A stretch of DNA of 64,000 nucleotides from CAVQBP01 sp963740945 (GTDB lineage Bacteria; Bacteroidota; Ignavibacteria; Ignavibacteriales; Ignavibacteriaceae): positions 62,001 to 126,000 of the forward strand of contig CAVUGE010000030.1 of NCBI GenBank assembly GCA_963740945.1, read 5' to 3'. How positions within the stretch are numbered: the first letter of the stretch is position 1; the number at the start of each line of letters is the position of its first letter. The notes under the pieces are model-generated. The model was not told where the DNA came from, did not search any database, and was given only the letters and a program-made list of their open reading frames with translations. Shown one piece after another: positions 43,508 through 52,393 of the stretch. The translations under genes were made by a program, and so were the position numbers.

Positions 43508-44116
43508 ATGGGAAAATTTGAATTGCCTTCATTACCTTACTCATACGATGCTTTGGAACCCAGCATCGATAAACAAACTATGGAAATACATTATACAAAA
43601 CACCATGGCGGTTATGTTAGTAAATTAAATGTTGCTATCGAAGGAACGGATTTAGTAGATAAGTCTCTTGAGGATATAATGAAAAATGTTTCCAAATACT
43701 CGGCTGCAGTGAGAAATAACGGCGGCGGTCATTATAATCATTCTTTGTTCTGGACAGTTATGAAGAATAACGGCGGCGGTAACCCTTCCGGTGATTTGGC
43801 TAATGCTATCAATTCTTCTTTCGGCTCTTTTGAACAATTTAAAAAACAATTCAGTGACGCAGCTGGAGCAAGATTCGGCTCCGGATGGGCATGGCTAATT
43901 CTGAACAACGGTAAACTTGAGATTACTTCAACACCTAATCAGGATAACCCTTTGATGGATTTAGCTGAAAAGAAAGGTAGTCCTGTCCTTGGTCTGGATG
44001 TATGGGAACACGCATATTACTTAAAATATCAAAATAAGCGCCCCGAGTATATTGAAAATTGGTGGAATGTCGTCAACTGGGAAGCAATATCTGAAAGATA
44101 TAAAAAATTAAAATAA
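43508..44116 (+). CDS. sodA: Superoxide dismutase, Mn-type Fe/Mn family
   Basis: This 202-residue cytosolic enzyme has metal ligands His28, His78, Asp164 and His168 (DVWEHAYYLKY). Metal preference is Mn-like: GGHYNHSLFW around 73-82 and Gln145 (TPNQDNPLM) replace the iron-type Gln69 signature. It converts superoxide to hydrogen peroxide and oxygen. GGAG 7 bp before the ATG is the ribosome-binding site. It lies downstream of the Fe-S cluster genes. Cambialistic use of Fe is possible. Confidence 0.92.
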   Translation: MGKFELPSLPYSYDALEPSIDKQTMEIHYTKHHGGYVSKLNVAIEGTDLVDKSLEDIMKNVSKYSAAVRNNGGGHYNHSLFWTVMKNNGGGNPSGDLANAINSSFGSFEQFKKQFSDAAGARFGSGWAWLILNNGKLEITSTPNQDNPLMDLAEKKGSPVLGLDVWEHAYYLKYQNKRPEYIENWWNVVNWEAISERYKKLK

Positions 44117-44151
44117 ATAAGTATATCATTTAAAAGTGACTATTTATTGCC

Positions 44152-44234
44152 TTCGGCTTAAGCCGAGGGAGTATTGAATAAAAAATAAAAATGGCTTTAG
44201 CCACATAAAAAAGTGCAGATGTGGCTGAAGCTAT
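44152..44234. terminator. Two hairpins between convergent genes
   Basis: The first hairpin is CTTCGGCTT/AAGCCGAGG (about 44151-44169), with the palindrome CGGCTTAAGCCG. The second is ATGGCTTTAGCCACAT (44191-44206) with ATGTGGCTGAAGCTAT (44219-44234), using G-U pairs. Between convergent sod and purD these may terminate both. GGCTTAAGCC-type hairpins are common dispersed repeats in bacterial intergenic DNA. Confidence 0.5.
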
Positions 44235-44267
44235 GATTAATTTTGATAAACTCTTTCCTACTGTTGT

Positions 44268-45554
44268 TTAATTTCTTTTTAACGCCTTGTCGGCAATATC
44301 TCTTCTAAAATAAATATTGCTATAATTTATCTTATCTAAAGCATCATAAACTTTTGATTTTACACAACTTAAATCATTTCGGTTAGTAAATGCAGTAATA
44401 CCTAAAACTCTGCCTCCGTTTGTAATCATTTTTCCATTTTCTTCTTTAGTTCCGGCATGAAAAGCTATAATTTCTTTACTATTTATATCATCTAATCCAT
44501 GTATTTCAAAACCTTTTTCATAGCTATCAGGATATCCTTTGGAAGCTGTCACTACACAAATCGATGCTCCGCCTGAATACCGGACTGATTCTTTATCAAT
44601 ATTTCCGGCTGCAGTTGAAAGCAATAATTCCAGAAAATCCCCTACCAATAAAGGTAAAACAGCTTGAGTTTCCGGGTCACCGAATCTGCAATTATATTCT
44701 ATAACTTTTGGACCTTCTCTTGTAATCATCAATCCGCAATATAAACAACCGTTAAATTCTCTGCTTTCTTTTTTCATAGCAATTAAAGTAGGAGATATAA
44801 TATCGGATTTTATTTTTTCTAACATTTCATCTGTGATAATTGGAGCAGGTGAATATGCCCCCATACCACCCGTATTTCTTCCTGTATCATTATCTCCGAT
44901 TCTCTTATGATCCTGTGAGGAAGGAAGGCAGATAAATTCTTTACCATCGGTTATTGCAAATATTGAGGCCTCTTCCCCGCTCAAAAATTCTTCAATTATA
45001 ATTTTGTCTCCGGCATCACCGAATACTTTTGTAATGAACATTTCATTTATAGTATCAGAGGCTTCATCATAATCTTTACAAATTATAACCCCTTTACCGG
45101 CTGCTAATCCATCTGCTTTTATTACCAAAGGATAATTTGATTTCATTAAGAATTCTTTTGCCTTGTCAATTTCCCCTGACGAGAATTCAGAATATCCTGC
45201 AGTAGGTATTTTATATTTTTTCATTAAACTTTTAGCAAAAGTTTTATATCCTTCTAATTCTGCAGCGTTTTTGTTTGGACCAAATACAATAAATCCATTT
45301 TGCCTCAAAGTATCCGCCAATCCTTCAACCAATGGTTTCTCCGGACCAATTACAATTAAATTTATATCATTTTGTTTGCAGAACTTTAGTATTTCTTCCT
45401 GATTGTCTGGATTTATATTTATATTTTTACCGAGTTGTTTTGTACCCGGATTACCGGGAATTATATAAAGTTGTTTTAATAATTTGCTTTGTGCTATTTT
45501 GTAGGATAAAGCATGCTCCCTTCCCCCTGCTCCAATTACTAAAACATTTTTCAT
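44268..45554 (-). CDS. purD: Phosphoribosylamine-glycine ligase
   Basis: This 428-residue ATP-grasp enzyme of purine synthesis opens VLVIGAGGREHALS. Its ATP-grasp core includes PLVIKADGLAAGKGVIIC, then EEFLSGEEASIFAITDG, RNTGGMGAYSPAP and EYNCRFGDPETQAVLPL. It joins glycine to 5-phosphoribosylamine in the second de novo step. Its start overlaps the stop of the upstream glycosyltransferase gene (ATGA at 45551-45554), and guaB lies further upstream. All signature residues are present. Confidence 0.96.
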   Translation of the reverse strand: MKNVLVIGAGGREHALSYKIAQSKLLKQLYIIPGNPGTKQLGKNININPDNQEEILKFCKQNDINLIVIGPEKPLVEGLADTLRQNGFIVFGPNKNAAELEGYKTFAKSLMKKYKIPTAGYSEFSSGEIDKAKEFLMKSNYPLVIKADGLAAGKGVIICKDYDEASDTINEMFITKVFGDAGDKIIIEEFLSGEEASIFAITDGKEFICLPSSQDHKRIGDNDTGRNTGGMGAYSPAPIITDEMLEKIKSDIISPTLIAMKKESREFNGCLYCGLMITREGPKVIEYNCRFGDPETQAVLPLLVGDFLELLLSTAAGNIDKESVRYSGGASICVVTASKGYPDSYEKGFEIHGLDDINSKEIIAFHAGTKEENGKMITNGGRVLGITAFTNRNDLSCVKSKVYDALDKINYSNIYFRRDIADKALKRN

Positions 45555-46837
45555 TCAACTTCTTCTTTGATCAAAAATTGAAATTGTTTGGTTAGCTGTT
45601 CTGTTAAATAGTCTCTTCTATGTTTTTCTATATATTCTTGATTGGGCTTTGGCAATTCATTCTTTGTATATAGATCATATACTGTCAAAATTGTTGATTT
45701 AATACCCTCAATATCATCCGGTTCGGTTATAAATGCAGCCTCATATGCAACTGTTGCTGTTCTAGCCGCTCCTTTTGGAACACATGCTATTATAGGTTTA
45801 AGTGTTGCAAAATATTCAAACAGCTTTCCGGGAAGTATGGCATCAATATTCTTTCTCTTACCGACCATAAACCATAGAACATCACTTGATAATAACTTTT
45901 CAATTGAATCTTTATGGGATAGATATCCATAATCAGTTACATAATTCTCCAGCTTTAACTTCTTAATTAACTTTTTGTTTTCCTTTCTAAGTAATCCTAC
46001 AAAATTCAGATTTATTTTAGCAGCTACATCCGGGCGTTCCTTTGTAACCTTTTTAAATGCTTTTAGAAAATATTCAGGTGTACTGTATTCTATAAAAACA
46101 CCGGCATATGTTAAAATCATTTTATCTATATCTTTAGGTAAAGGTTTTATTCCATCAAAATCGGCAATATCATATCCATGAGATACTATTACAATATCGT
46201 CAAACGTTAAAAATTTAAAATTATTAATTAACTTTTCTTTTATTTTTCTATTAGTTACAGTAACCTTATCTACGGCTTTTAAAGCTTTATATTCCATGCG
46301 TTTATGTAAAAACCTATGCAGCGGAGTAGGATAAAAAGCGAAGTAACTTCCAAACCACAAATCACGATAATCTGCCAATAATGGAATATCAAATTTCTCT
46401 TTTAATTTAACTGCCATATTAAAAGCAGAAAAAGGCGGAATTGTTACGAAAATTATATCAAAATTTTCTTTCTCCAGGATTTCAGAAGCAGTTTGGTATG
46501 CTTTTTTTGACCATGAAATTTTATTATCAGGAATAAATATAGTATGGCTTAACCTATTAAATAATTTCCTAATCATTTCTCGCGGTACCTTTATAGTTCC
46601 GTATCTTGATAACAAAGAATTTGGATCATTTCCGGCTGTTCTTATGATTCTAATATTTTCATTCTCAATCTCCTTTAATAAAGAATCATCATGCGCAAAG
46701 TATCCAACACTGCTTGTCGTAATAACTGTAGGCTCCCAGTTATAACGCTTCATATACTTAACGAATTTAAGTGTTCTTTGCACCCCACTTAAACCCATTG
46801 GAGGGAAATAATATGCAATTACTAATACTTTAAACAT
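45551..46837 (-). CDS. GT4-like glycosyltransferase
   Basis: This 428-residue protein of the GT-B glycosyltransferase type has N-terminal domain VLVIAYYFPPMGLSGVQRTLKFV (the PP-G motif of family 4) and acceptor-side motifs. The C-terminal domain has ILTYAGVFIEYSTPEYFLKAF and an AILPGKLFEYFATLKPIIACVP segment, in which the EY pair binds the nucleotide sugar. It probably builds a surface polysaccharide at the cytoplasmic face of the membrane. It is translationally coupled to purD, which is an odd neighbour. The donor and acceptor are unknown. Confidence 0.88.
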   Translation of the reverse strand: MFKVLVIAYYFPPMGLSGVQRTLKFVKYMKRYNWEPTVITTSSVGYFAHDDSLLKEIENENIRIIRTAGNDPNSLLSRYGTIKVPREMIRKLFNRLSHTIFIPDNKISWSKKAYQTASEILEKENFDIIFVTIPPFSAFNMAVKLKEKFDIPLLADYRDLWFGSYFAFYPTPLHRFLHKRMEYKALKAVDKVTVTNRKIKEKLINNFKFLTFDDIVIVSHGYDIADFDGIKPLPKDIDKMILTYAGVFIEYSTPEYFLKAFKKVTKERPDVAAKINLNFVGLLRKENKKLIKKLKLENYVTDYGYLSHKDSIEKLLSSDVLWFMVGKRKNIDAILPGKLFEYFATLKPIIACVPKGAARTATVAYEAAFITEPDDIEGIKSTILTVYDLYTKNELPKPNQEYIEKHRRDYLTEQLTKQFQFLIKEEVE

Positions 46838-46937
46838 TAAAAAGGAATTTCACTTACGATCATTAATATAAAATAATATCTGAATATATATTTAGAAATA
46901 ATCTGTTAATAAAAAAAATAAAATTTATTACTCTGTC

Positions 46938-48401
46938 TTATATATGATAATTTGGAGCTTCTTTTGTAATTATAACATCATGTGGATGACTTTCCCTCAG
47001 ACCTGCAAGGGTAATTCTAATAAATTTAGATTTCGTTTTAAGTTCTTTGATATTTTTCACCCCGCAATAACCCATAGCGGCTCTTAAACCTCCTATTAAT
47101 TGATAAATTGTATCAGATAACTCCCCCTTAAAAGGAACCCGGCCTTCAACGCCTTCGGGGACTAACTTGGCAATGTCGTCTTCTACATCCTGAAAATACC
47201 TGTCTTTACTTCCCCTTTTCATGGCAGATAATGATCCCATCCCGCGGTAAATTTTAAAGCTTCTCCCTTCAAAAAGGATCTTTTCACCCGGACTTTCTTC
47301 AACTCCCGCAAAAAAACCGCCTATCATTACAGCATCTGCTCCTGCGGCAATGGCTTTTGGCAAATCGCCTGTTTGTTTTATACCCCCGTCGGCTATTATG
47401 GGTATATTTTTATTTTTTGCTGCTCTATATGCTTCCGATATTGCCGAAATTTGAGGAACGCCAACTCCCGCTATTATTCTTGTTGTACAAATAGAACCTG
47501 GTCCTATACCAATTTTAATAGCATCAACCTTACAATTTATTAAATCAACTGCTGCTTCATAAGTCCCTATATTACCAGCAATTATTTGCTCATATTTGAA
47601 TTTATTTCTAACTTCTTTTATCGTTTTTATTACTCCATGAGAATGACCGTGAGCAGTATCGATTACTATAACATCTGCACCCGCATTCGATAGTGCCGAT
47701 ACCCGGTCTAATGTATCATATGTTACTCCTACGGCTGCACCCACTCTTAATCTTCCATGCTGGTCTTTGCATGCATGAGGATGTCTTTTCTTTTTCTGAA
47801 TATCTTTGAATGTTATCAGACCTTTTAAAATATTATTTTTATCTACAACAGGAAGTTTTTCAATCTTATATTTTTGCAAAATCTTTTCTGCTTTTTCAAG
47901 TGTTGTTCCTACCGGAGCGGTAATAAGGTTTTCCTTAGTCATTAACTCTCTAACTAAAAGCTTCTGGTTTGGTTCAAATCTTAAATCACGGTTTGTCAAA
48001 ATTCCAACTAATTTACCCCCATCTTCAATAATCGGAATTCCTGAGATTCTATATTTTTTCATCAAAATAAGTGCATCGCCGATAGTTTTATGCGGCAAAA
48101 GAGTAATTGGATTTTGAATCATTCCGCTTTCGGATCTTTTTACCCTATCAACTTCTTCACATTGTTCCTCTATAGTCATATTTTTATGCAGAATCCCGAT
48201 TCCACCTTCCCTTGCGATGGCTATTGCCATCGCAGATTCTGTAACTGTGTCCATTGCAGCGGATACTAATGGAATATTCAATGTTATATCATGTGTTAAC
48301 CTGGTTGTAATATCTACTTCTCTAGGAAGAAAAGAAGATTTTCCAGGTTCAAGTAATATATCATCAAATGTAAGGCCTTCTTTAAGATTTTTATCTATCA
48401 T
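46938..48401 (-). CDS. guaB: IMP dehydrogenase
   Basis: This 487-residue enzyme makes XMP from IMP, the committed step to GTP. The order is: N-terminal barrel (SAAMDTVTESAMAIAIAREGGIGI), a CBS pair (about 90-205), and barrel continuation with catalytic Cys305 (GPGSICTTR). IADGGIKQTGDLPKAIAAGADAVMIGGFFAG and the KYRGMGSL-like flap (IYRGMGSLSAMKRGS) follow. The CBS pair would bind regulatory nucleotides. It is transcribed with the downstream glycosyltransferase and purD genes, or shortly before them (100-bp gap). Confidence 0.96.
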   Translation of the reverse strand: MIDKNLKEGLTFDDILLEPGKSSFLPREVDITTRLTHDITLNIPLVSAAMDTVTESAMAIAIAREGGIGILHKNMTIEEQCEEVDRVKRSESGMIQNPITLLPHKTIGDALILMKKYRISGIPIIEDGGKLVGILTNRDLRFEPNQKLLVRELMTKENLITAPVGTTLEKAEKILQKYKIEKLPVVDKNNILKGLITFKDIQKKKRHPHACKDQHGRLRVGAAVGVTYDTLDRVSALSNAGADVIVIDTAHGHSHGVIKTIKEVRNKFKYEQIIAGNIGTYEAAVDLINCKVDAIKIGIGPGSICTTRIIAGVGVPQISAISEAYRAAKNKNIPIIADGGIKQTGDLPKAIAAGADAVMIGGFFAGVEESPGEKILFEGRSFKIYRGMGSLSAMKRGSKDRYFQDVEDDIAKLVPEGVEGRVPFKGELSDTIYQLIGGLRAAMGYCGVKNIKELKTKSKFIRITLAGLRESHPHDVIITKEAPNYHI

Positions 48402-48421
48402 ATTATATCTCTATAAATATT

Positions 48422-48443
48422 AAAAAGACCACGCAAGGTGGTC
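48422..48443 (-). terminator. Intrinsic terminator after acyl-CoA dehydrogenase
   Basis: The minus strand reads GACCAC-CTTGC-GTGGTC followed by TTTTT: a 6-bp stem with a 5-nt loop and U tract. It lies 15 bp past the stop of the dehydrogenase gene and upstream of guaB. Confidence 0.8.
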
Positions 48444-48458
48444 ATATTTTATGAATAT

Positions 48459-49628
48459 TTAATCATACGCGGGAAAACCCGTAATATCTTCACCCAAAAT
48501 TAAGGTGTGCATTTCATGTGTTCCTTCGTATGTTTTGACTGCTTCCAAATTCATAGAATGCCGCATTACCGGATATTCATCCAGAATTCCATTTGCTCCT
48601 AATATTTCCCGTGAAATTCTGGCAATCTCAAGAGCTTTTTCACAATTATTCCTTTTAGCTAACGACACATGTGTATGCTTCAAAGTACCGTTATCCTTCA
48701 TTCTTCCTAACTGTACATTTAACAGTTGTGCTTTAGTTATTTCAGTTAAAATATAAACAAGTTTTTCCTGAGTCATCTGGTATGCCGCAATGGGTTTACT
48801 AAATTGCACTCTCGATTTTGCATAATTTAAAGCAGAATCATAACATGCCATCATTGAACCAACTACTCCCCATGCTATTCCATAACGGGCCTGATTTAAA
48901 CACATTAGGGCGTTTTTTAATCCAGAAGTATTTGGTAGAATATTTCCTTCAGGTATTTCCACATTATCTAAAATTAATTCAGATGTAACAGAAGCTTTCA
49001 ACGAATGCTTGCCTTTCATTTCAGGAGCAGTAAATCCCTTCGTTCCTTTTTCAACTAAAAAGCCCCTGATATTTCCTTCTAATTTCGCCCAAACGACAGC
49101 AATATCCGCAATTGTGCCATTTGTAATCCACATCTTTGCACCATTTAGTTTATATCCATTCTCAACCTTATCGGCTTTTGAAACTAATCCTCCCGGATTT
49201 GAACCGTAATCAGGTTCTGTTAATCCAAAGCATCCTATCTTTTCTCCTTTAGCCAATAGAGGCAACCAATAATTTTTCTGATTTTCACTTCCAAATGTAA
49301 AAATCGGATACATGACAAGAGCACTTTGAACGGAAACAAAGCTCCTTATCCCGCTGTCACCTCTTTCTAATTCCTGCATTACCAGCCCATATGCAACGTT
49401 ATTCATACTGGCACATCCATATTTTTCAGGTAAATTAGAACCTAATAAATTCATTTCAGCCATTTTGGAAATCAATTCCAGGGGGAATTTCCCTTCCCTG
49501 TTATAATTTTCAATTATAGGAATAATTTCACCGGAAACAAATTCTCTAACGGTATCTCTAATTAAGACTTCTTCTTCATTTAATAATGAATCTATATTAA
49601 AATAATCTACGCCGTTAAATTTGGCCAT
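48459..49628 (-). CDS. gcdH: Acyl-CoA dehydrogenase, glutaryl-CoA type
   Basis: This 389-residue FAD enzyme has acyl-CoA dehydrogenase landmarks CFGLTEPDYGSNP and KMWITNGTIADIAVVWA. The catalytic glutamate sits in the TYEGTHEMHTLILG motif near the C-terminus. The SVQSALVMYPIFTFGSE segment and EGTH active-site text are typical of glutaryl-CoA dehydrogenase, which turns glutaryl-CoA into crotonyl-CoA in lysine/tryptophan breakdown. No other degradation gene is adjacent, so the substrate is inferred. It is a single gene with its own terminator. Confidence 0.85.
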   Translation of the reverse strand: MAKFNGVDYFNIDSLLNEEEVLIRDTVREFVSGEIIPIIENYNREGKFPLELISKMAEMNLLGSNLPEKYGCASMNNVAYGLVMQELERGDSGIRSFVSVQSALVMYPIFTFGSENQKNYWLPLLAKGEKIGCFGLTEPDYGSNPGGLVSKADKVENGYKLNGAKMWITNGTIADIAVVWAKLEGNIRGFLVEKGTKGFTAPEMKGKHSLKASVTSELILDNVEIPEGNILPNTSGLKNALMCLNQARYGIAWGVVGSMMACYDSALNYAKSRVQFSKPIAAYQMTQEKLVYILTEITKAQLLNVQLGRMKDNGTLKHTHVSLAKRNNCEKALEIARISREILGANGILDEYPVMRHSMNLEAVKTYEGTHEMHTLILGEDITGFPAYD

Positions 49629-49689
49629 AAAACCTCTTTGTATATCTTTTCAGGAATTAAATGTAAAATTAAAGGATTAAATAAAGACA

Positions 49690-49733
49690 AGCAATAACAA
49701 GTGCAAGTGTAAGTTCAAGTCCAGGTTGAACTC
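49690..49733. repeat. Degenerate ACTTGAA-type tandem repeat
   Basis: On the minus strand this reads as TTGAAC / CTTGAACTTACACTTGCACTTG-type 6-bp units. It lies directly after the stop of the last permease gene, between that gene and gcdH. It matches the repeats in the two inter-permease gaps but in the opposite strand orientation. Confidence 0.6.
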
Positions 49734-50966
49734 CTATTCATACCTTAAGGCCTCTATTGGATCTAAGTTTGCTGCTTTAAAAGCAGGATAAGTGCCGAAT
49801 ATTACTCCTACTGAAAGACACAATGCAAATCCAATCAAAATCCAATCTATGGGAATAGCCATTTTCGCGTTTAAGAAACTACCGGCGAAATTTCCTATTC
49901 CAATCCCTAAACCTATTCCCAGTAAGCCGCCAATTGAACACAAAATAACTGCTTCAATAAGGAACTGTATTAAAATAGTTCTTTTCCTTGCTCCGACTGC
50001 TTTTCTAATTCCAATTTCCCTGGTTCTTTCCGTTACAGATACAAGCATTATATTCATTATTCCGACACCGGCTGCTAATAGTGCTATAATCGAAACTACT
50101 AATGCTCCTATTCGAATACTCCCTGTCATATCATTTATTTGCCCCATAACAGATTCATTACTGAATATATCAAAATCATTGTCTTCTCCTGCAGGAACTT
50201 TTCTAATTGATCTCATATACCCGATTGCAGATTCTATTGTTGTTGCATAATCGTTTTTACTGTTGGCCATAACCGTTATATCAACGCTCGAAGTTCTTTT
50301 ACCAAACATTTGTTGGAAGGTGGTTATCGGTACAACTAAATAATTATCCTGTGTCTGACCAAAAATATCAGGCTTCTTTTTTAAAACCCCTATAACTCTA
50401 AAAGGTCTGCCGTCAACTTTAACAATCAATCCTACAGGATCTATATTATAAAAAATCTTTTCAACAATATAATATCCGAGCACGCATACATTGCTTGAAT
50501 GTTTTATCTCATCATTCCTAAATTCTCTGCCGTCGTCTATATCCAGATTGAGTGTTTTATAAACGCCTTGTGTAACACCGATTATCCAGGCATTAGGATT
50601 AGTTTCACGATTTTGGAACTTGATAACTTTACCTCCGGCTGTTTGATATGCACCTAAACATTCCGCTTCTTTCATCATCTCTTCAAACCTGAAGAATTCC
50701 TCAAGAGTTATATCTCTTCTGTTCCTATACTTCTGCCATGAATTTGCATCACCCGTTTGAATTGCCGGCCATTTACGAATTTCAAATGTATTTTTACTTA
50801 AGAATTGCATCCCGCTGTCTATCGTATTTTGAAGCATAGTGATAATAGTCATTATAACAATAATTGAAAAAATACCTACTACAACTCCCAATACTGTTAA
50901 TAATGTTCTTAAACGGTTCGTCTTTAAGGATTGTAAAGCAAGGAAGATTAACTGTGTGATTTTCAT
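49734..50966 (-). CDS. MacB-type ABC permease, paralogue 1
   Basis: This 410-residue permease has N-terminal helix 1 (LLTVLGVVVGIFSIIVIMTIITML), a periplasmic MacB-PCD domain (about 45-270), and three C-terminal FtsX helices. The coupling region is RTREIGIRKAVGARKRTIL and the protein ends NLDPIEALRYE. It is the last gene of the TolC-MacA-ATPase-permease operon. Two neighbours have exactly the same length and very similar sequence, so it arose by tandem duplication. It would pair with the ATPase gene at 54906 and export a substrate across the outer membrane by a mechanotransmission mechanism. Confidence 0.92.
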   Translation of the reverse strand: MKITQLIFLALQSLKTNRLRTLLTVLGVVVGIFSIIVIMTIITMLQNTIDSGMQFLSKNTFEIRKWPAIQTGDANSWQKYRNRRDITLEEFFRFEEMMKEAECLGAYQTAGGKVIKFQNRETNPNAWIIGVTQGVYKTLNLDIDDGREFRNDEIKHSSNVCVLGYYIVEKIFYNIDPVGLIVKVDGRPFRVIGVLKKKPDIFGQTQDNYLVVPITTFQQMFGKRTSSVDITVMANSKNDYATTIESAIGYMRSIRKVPAGEDNDFDIFSNESVMGQINDMTGSIRIGALVVSIIALLAAGVGIMNIMLVSVTERTREIGIRKAVGARKRTILIQFLIEAVILCSIGGLLGIGLGIGIGNFAGSFLNAKMAIPIDWILIGFALCLSVGVIFGTYPAFKAANLDPIEALRYE

Positions 50967-51019
50967 TTATTCCCCTTAAGGAAAATAATACTCAGGTAAA
51001 AAATAATTATTTTTTATCT

Positions 51020-51078
51020 GATTACAAAACTCTTGAACTTGCTCTTGCCCTTGAACTTACACTTGAACTTAAACTTAT
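51020..51078. repeat. CTTGAACTTRCW-type repeat in permease spacer
   Basis: This is a run of CTTGAA, CTTGCT, CTTGCC, CTTGAA, CTTACA, CTTGAA and CTTAAA 6-bp units on the plus strand. It fills the 112-bp gap between permease paralogues 1 and 2. Confidence 0.7.
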
Positions 51079-52311
51079 TTATTCATATCTCAGAGCCTCA
51101 ATAGGATCAAGATTAGCAGCTTTATAAGCCGGATACGTACCGAATATTACCCCAACTGTAACACATAAAGTCAATCCAATAAATATCCAATCGACCGGAA
51201 TAGCTATTTTGGCACTAATCAGAGTTCCAACGAAATTGCCTATTGCTATTCCCAGACCAATACCTATTAATCCCCCAATTGCACACAATGTTATCGCTTC
51301 TATTAAAAATTGAGCCAGAATAGTCTTTTTCCTTGCACCAACCGCCTTTCTTATTCCTATTTCCCTGGTTCTTTCAGTGACTGAGACAAGCATAATATTC
51401 ATTATCCCTACCCCTGCAGCTAAAAGTGCTATAATTGATATTACCAGTGCACCAATCCGGATACCCCCTGTCATATCATTTATTTGCCCCATTACAGATT
51501 CATTACTAAAAATATCGAAATCATTATCTTCTCCGGGAGGTACTTTCCTTATAGTTCTCATATGACCGATAGCTGTTTCTATTGCGGACAAATAATCCTC
51601 CCGGCCATTCGACATTACGGTAATTGAAACACTTCTTCTTCTCTTTCCGTATATAGATTGGAATGTAGTAATTGGAATAACTATATAATTATCCTGTGAT
51701 TGTCCAAAAAATTCCGGCTGTTTTTCAAGAATTCCGATTACCTTCAATGGTCGTCCGTCTAATCTAACAAATTGATTGATTGGATCTATGTTATAAAATA
51801 TTTTTTCAACAACGGCATGACCCAATACACATACATTGTTTGAATAATCAATATCGGTTCTCCTGATTTCCCTTCCATCTTCGATGTTAAGATTATGTGT
51901 CGGGAAGGCACCTTCGGTTACACCAACAACATAAGTATCCGGATTAGTTTCCCTATTTTCAAATTTAATTACCTTTCCACCCGCCCCTTGATCAGCTCCA
52001 AGATATTTCACATTCGTCATCATATCTTCGAAACGGTAAAAATCATTAAGAGTTATATCTTTCCTATTCCTGATCTTATCCCATGTATTCCTATCACCTG
52101 TATAAATAGCCGGAAATTTTTGAATCTGAAATGTGTTTTTACTTAAGAATTGAACTCCTTCTTCTATTGTAGTTTGAAGCATAGTTATAATTGTCATAAT
52201 AACAATTATTGAAAATATCCCCACAACTATTCCTAAAACAGTAAGCAGAGTTCTTAACCTGTTAGTTTTTAACGATTGAATAGCAAGAATTATTAACTGC
52301 ACGATTTTCAT
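51079..52311 (-). CDS. MacB-type ABC permease, paralogue 2
   Basis: This 410-residue protein has the same layout as its neighbours: helix 1 LLTVLGIVVGIFSIIVIM, a periplasmic domain, FtsX helices, coupling motif RTREIGIRKAVGARKKTIL and terminus NLDPIEALRYE. The periplasmic part differs most from paralogue 1, as expected if each copy recognises a different partner or the copies form mixed dimers. The gap to paralogue 1 is 112 bp and holds a short tandem repeat. Confidence 0.92.
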   Translation of the reverse strand: MKIVQLIILAIQSLKTNRLRTLLTVLGIVVGIFSIIVIMTIITMLQTTIEEGVQFLSKNTFQIQKFPAIYTGDRNTWDKIRNRKDITLNDFYRFEDMMTNVKYLGADQGAGGKVIKFENRETNPDTYVVGVTEGAFPTHNLNIEDGREIRRTDIDYSNNVCVLGHAVVEKIFYNIDPINQFVRLDGRPLKVIGILEKQPEFFGQSQDNYIVIPITTFQSIYGKRRRSVSITVMSNGREDYLSAIETAIGHMRTIRKVPPGEDNDFDIFSNESVMGQINDMTGGIRIGALVISIIALLAAGVGIMNIMLVSVTERTREIGIRKAVGARKKTILAQFLIEAITLCAIGGLIGIGLGIAIGNFVGTLISAKIAIPVDWIFIGLTLCVTVGVIFGTYPAYKAANLDPIEALRYE

Positions 52312-52327
52312 TCTATCCCCTCCGGAA

Positions 52328-52393
52328 TTGAATAATTACTTGAACTTCTGTTTTAACTTACTCTTGAACTTGTACTTGAACTTGAACTTCTAC
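52328..52393. repeat. CTTGAACTTSTA-type repeat in permease spacer
   Basis: This is a run of CTTGAA, CTTCTG, CTTACT, CTTGAA, CTTGTA, CTTGAA, CTTGAA and CTTCTA-like units in the 82-bp gap between permease paralogues 2 and 3. It is the same family as the repeat at 51020-51078. Confidence 0.7.
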
